In this document: positions 61,627 to 64,000 of the stretch, piece by piece
Layout of the letters: every line of letters begins with the position of its first letter
How positions within the stretch are numbered: position 1 is the stretch's first letter
Origin: Pempheris klunzingeri
Taxonomy: Eukaryota > Chordata > Actinopteri > Acropomatiformes > Pempheridae
Length of the DNA: 64,000 nucleotides
Assembly: GCF_042242105.1 (NCBI RefSeq)
Contig: NC_092016.1
Coordinates: 12,228,501 to 12,292,500, forward strand
Direction: 5' to 3'
Made by a program: the position numbers and the translations under genes
The notes under the pieces: model-generated
Databases searched by the model: none
What the model saw: the letters and a program-made list of their open reading frames with translations, nothing else
Told to the model about the DNA's origin: nothing

Positions 61627-63858
61627 AAAACGCCATCACCTCGATAGCAACATGTGTTGACTTTTTACCAGCTTGGTTTTGTATTATAACTCTACGAGAC
61701 TTGATGCCAAACATATCAGCTGATGACAGTTAAGTCAGCTTTTTTGTACTGACATATGTACTATGATAGCAAACAATTACTATTTTGTTTGATTTTCTTT
61801 TTTGTTTCACCTCTACAACATTTGCAAAGTAATGTTTCTTAAGTTGTATTTTTCCCTTGGAGCTTTATCCTATATGTTTTATGCAATCTCTGATAATAAA
61901 TAAATCTGAGTAGTCACGGTGTAATCAAAAGAAACCAAAGCTGAAATGATTAGTCAAATCCAGCAACCATTTAGATAATTGAAACTCCCTTTGTTTCAAC
62001 TTGTCAGTTGTGAGGAAATCCTGCTTTTCTTGAACTGAATATATTTGGGATTTTGAGTTTTGACTGGACAAAATAAGCAATTTGAGATCCAGGAAATTGT
62101 GAAAGAGTTTTTTTTCACACAAATTTCAGACACATTATAACCAAACAATTAGTTCAGTAAAACAGTGGGCACATTAATTATTAAGGGAAATCATTGTCAA
62201 TTGAAGCCCTAAAGACACACTCTCATCACTCTGGATGAAGAACTGCACCATCAATTGGCTCAACTATTTGCTGAAAACAGTCTGAAGTCTTCTGAATACA
62301 CGTGCCAGTTCAAAACCCAACACATAACCTATATTTAGAGTTGTTTTGTACGGTGATGCCCACTGCACACTCTTGTTTTATGTTTTCCTTCTCAGCATTT
62401 GTGAATCTTTTGTTTTAGGCTGCAAAGATCTCACCATAAAACTGTCAAAAACAACCTTTCACATTTTCTTGCTTTATTTTACAATGTACGGCTGTAATTA
62501 ACTGATCTTGCTTTTTATTTGGGATATAAAATATTCACAAAAAAGGAGTTTTGCAGAATAATCACTAGAATGTCTCATTTTCTGGGAAATGTTCTTTTAT
62601 TACTCACTGTGGGTGTGTAAATATAAAATATGAATGTAACAGTGTTTCAACATGCTTTTCAGAGTTTGGTTGTTTGATCAGCTTAATAGAATATGCGGTT
62701 TACATTCAGCTTGATGTTCATTTTCCTACTATGTTTGATGAAATTTAAATTGTATTTTGCAACCCATCAACTCATGTGTGAACACTATTGATGACAAGTG
62801 GTGGAAATAAATCTGTCCCCATGTTATAATTTTGTGCAAACCTGAATAGTAACAGGCTTAAAATAAATATCTGGAAAACAATATTCAGTAGGCGCATATA
62901 GGAGTTGCAAATAATTACTAAAATAATGAGGCAGAACTCATAACACGTGATTTTTGAGATTACGTTACGTCAAGTGATGAGACAACTTGATGAAAGATGA
63001 TAAAGAAATTCTTTATGCAACAAGAGTTTTGCAAGTGAAATCGCGTTATGTTTTACTAAATAAACTGGTGGTGGTTTCAGTGCATACTTAACCACTTAAC
63101 ATTGATATGATAGTTGTAATATATGTTTAAAGTAGATGGATTTACAGTTTTTTTACGTGTTAAACTGACTTTCTTGAACACAATTCATTGCTCGAAAAAA
63201 AAGCCGGAAGCGAGACAGCGGGTTGCTACTGCGCATGCGCAACTGGGTGACACCTACGACCCAAGTGAAGCCTCACAACATGGCATAACCGCTTATTAGA
63301 TGAGATATTATAACTTCGGAATTGTCAGGAGGTATGAATACAATAGAAACACAGTCTGCTCAGGCATGGGGCACCTAATGATACAGTATTTCTAAGCTGA
63401 CAGATGTAAACGAAGACGGAAGTAGTCTAACGTGCTCCCATGAGCTCTTTCATCTTTGTTTTGTAGCCTTTAACCAATAGCCGAGCCGGCAGTCATCACG
63501 TCACTTCCTCAAGTTATTTCCATTTGTTTGTGGCAAACGCCAGCAGTTACCTAGTACCTTATACACCAAAGAAAACGTCTACTATAACTTACAGTGTGTC
63601 ATGGTGGAAGCAGCATTGCCTTTATTTTCTGTAACCTGCTGTACCCTGAAATTATGCAGGAAATATAGTGGCTACTAAACGTGTTAGCGTTAGCAAAGAC
63701 AGGAAAACGTGCGTCGGCGAACAGAAGTAGTTGGTCAGCTAACGGCAGCTAGCTAGTTTAGGTTAATTGGCTAACTATTGTTAGCTGCCTTGTTTCCTGG
63801 TGCCGCCGGTGTTACGGTGTTGGCTAACGTTAGCGGACTCTCCCACAATAGAGAACTG
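61627..63858 (+). other. Kunitz gene 3' UTR and USP3 upstream region
   Basis: AATAAATAAA at 61895-61904 probably ends the Kunitz gene. From 62000 to 63180 the DNA is AT-rich and without a recognisable gene. From about 63200 it becomes GC- and CpG-richer, with an ETS-type CCGGAAG and an NRF1-type palindrome, as expected for a housekeeping promoter. The 5' UTR of USP3 probably begins between 63300 and 63800. Confidence 0.5.
63204..63241. promoter_or_regulatory. USP3: ETS and NRF1-like sites upstream of USP3
   Basis: CCGGAAG (63204-63210) and the perfect palindrome TGCGCATGCGCA (63230-63241) match the core motifs of ETS factors and NRF1. Both are common in TATA-less promoters. They lie about 620 bp before the USP3 ATG. 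Confidence 0.5.
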
Positions 63859-63949
63859 ATGGAGTGCCCTCACCTGAACTCAAATGTGAGCTCTCCTATC
63901 GATACCTCCCGGTTCCCCAACGCTGCTCCGTCCTCCTGGTGTTGCAACG
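63859..63949 (+). CDS. USP3: USP3, first coding exon (gene continues past the window)
   Basis: USP3 is a nuclear deubiquitinase acting on histone H2A and H2B. The exon starts MECPHLNSNVSSP and ends SSWCCN, with the donor GTAAGAAA after 63949. The amino-terminal Met-Glu-Cys-Pro-His and the SSWCC segment match the beginning of the zinc-finger UBP domain of human USP3. Only about 30 residues fall inside the window. Its position after CA12 and the Kunitz gene agrees with human 15q22, where CA12 and USP3 are neighbours. Confidence 0.9.
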
Positions 63950-64000
63950 GTAAGAAAAGTGTTTCTCACCCTCCCATGTTTCATTCAGTGTTATTAAATT

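Overview
The window is nuclear DNA from a bony fish, most likely a percomorph-type teleost. The genes are vertebrate and intron-rich with GT-AG splice sites. Introns are short (often 80-300 bp). The spaces between genes hold short transposon relics typical of fish genomes. I joined exons by hand. For every multi-exon gene that lies whole in the window, the summed coding exons are a multiple of three, which supports the models.

Layout. (1) 475-8401, + strand: 3' part of STRA6, the retinol/RBP receptor. (2) 10917-13061, - strand: ISLR2, an LRR/Ig neuronal membrane protein coded in one exon. (3) 18156-25517, - strand: SEMA7A, a GPI-anchored semaphorin in 14 coding exons. (4) 28729-31305, + strand: COMMD4. 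(5) 32743-35724, + strand: NEIL1, a base-excision-repair DNA glycosylase. (6) 36019-42551, - strand: MAN2C1, cytosolic alpha-mannosidase, 26 coding exons. (7) 44157-56971, - strand: CA12, a transmembrane carbonic anhydrase. (8) 58569-61626, + strand: a membrane protein with two Kunitz-like domains. (9) 63859 to beyond the window, + strand: first coding exon of USP3.

The order STRA6-ISLR2-SEMA7A-COMMD4-NEIL1-MAN2C1 follows a human 15q24 neighbourhood, while CA12 and USP3 belong to human 15q22. The fish segment therefore joins two blocks that are separate in human. The genes do not form one pathway; the link is conserved synteny.

The most unusual item is a 656-nt exon inside CA12 (47781-48436, - strand). 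It has an open frame, an acceptor whose phase fits the last catalytic-domain exon, its own stop and a downstream poly(A) signal. It would replace the membrane anchor with a tail of about 218 residues that I cannot assign to any family. Other points are a first Kunitz domain lacking the Cys14-Cys38 pair, a SEMA7A lacking the integrin-binding RGD known in mammals, a NEIL1 that keeps the lysine recoded by RNA editing in human, closely spaced tail-to-tail poly(A) signals for NEIL1/MAN2C1, a TTAA-flanked MITE, and three perfect short hairpins. I recognised no retrovirus-like or other virus-derived element, no CRISPR array, and no tRNA or rRNA gene.
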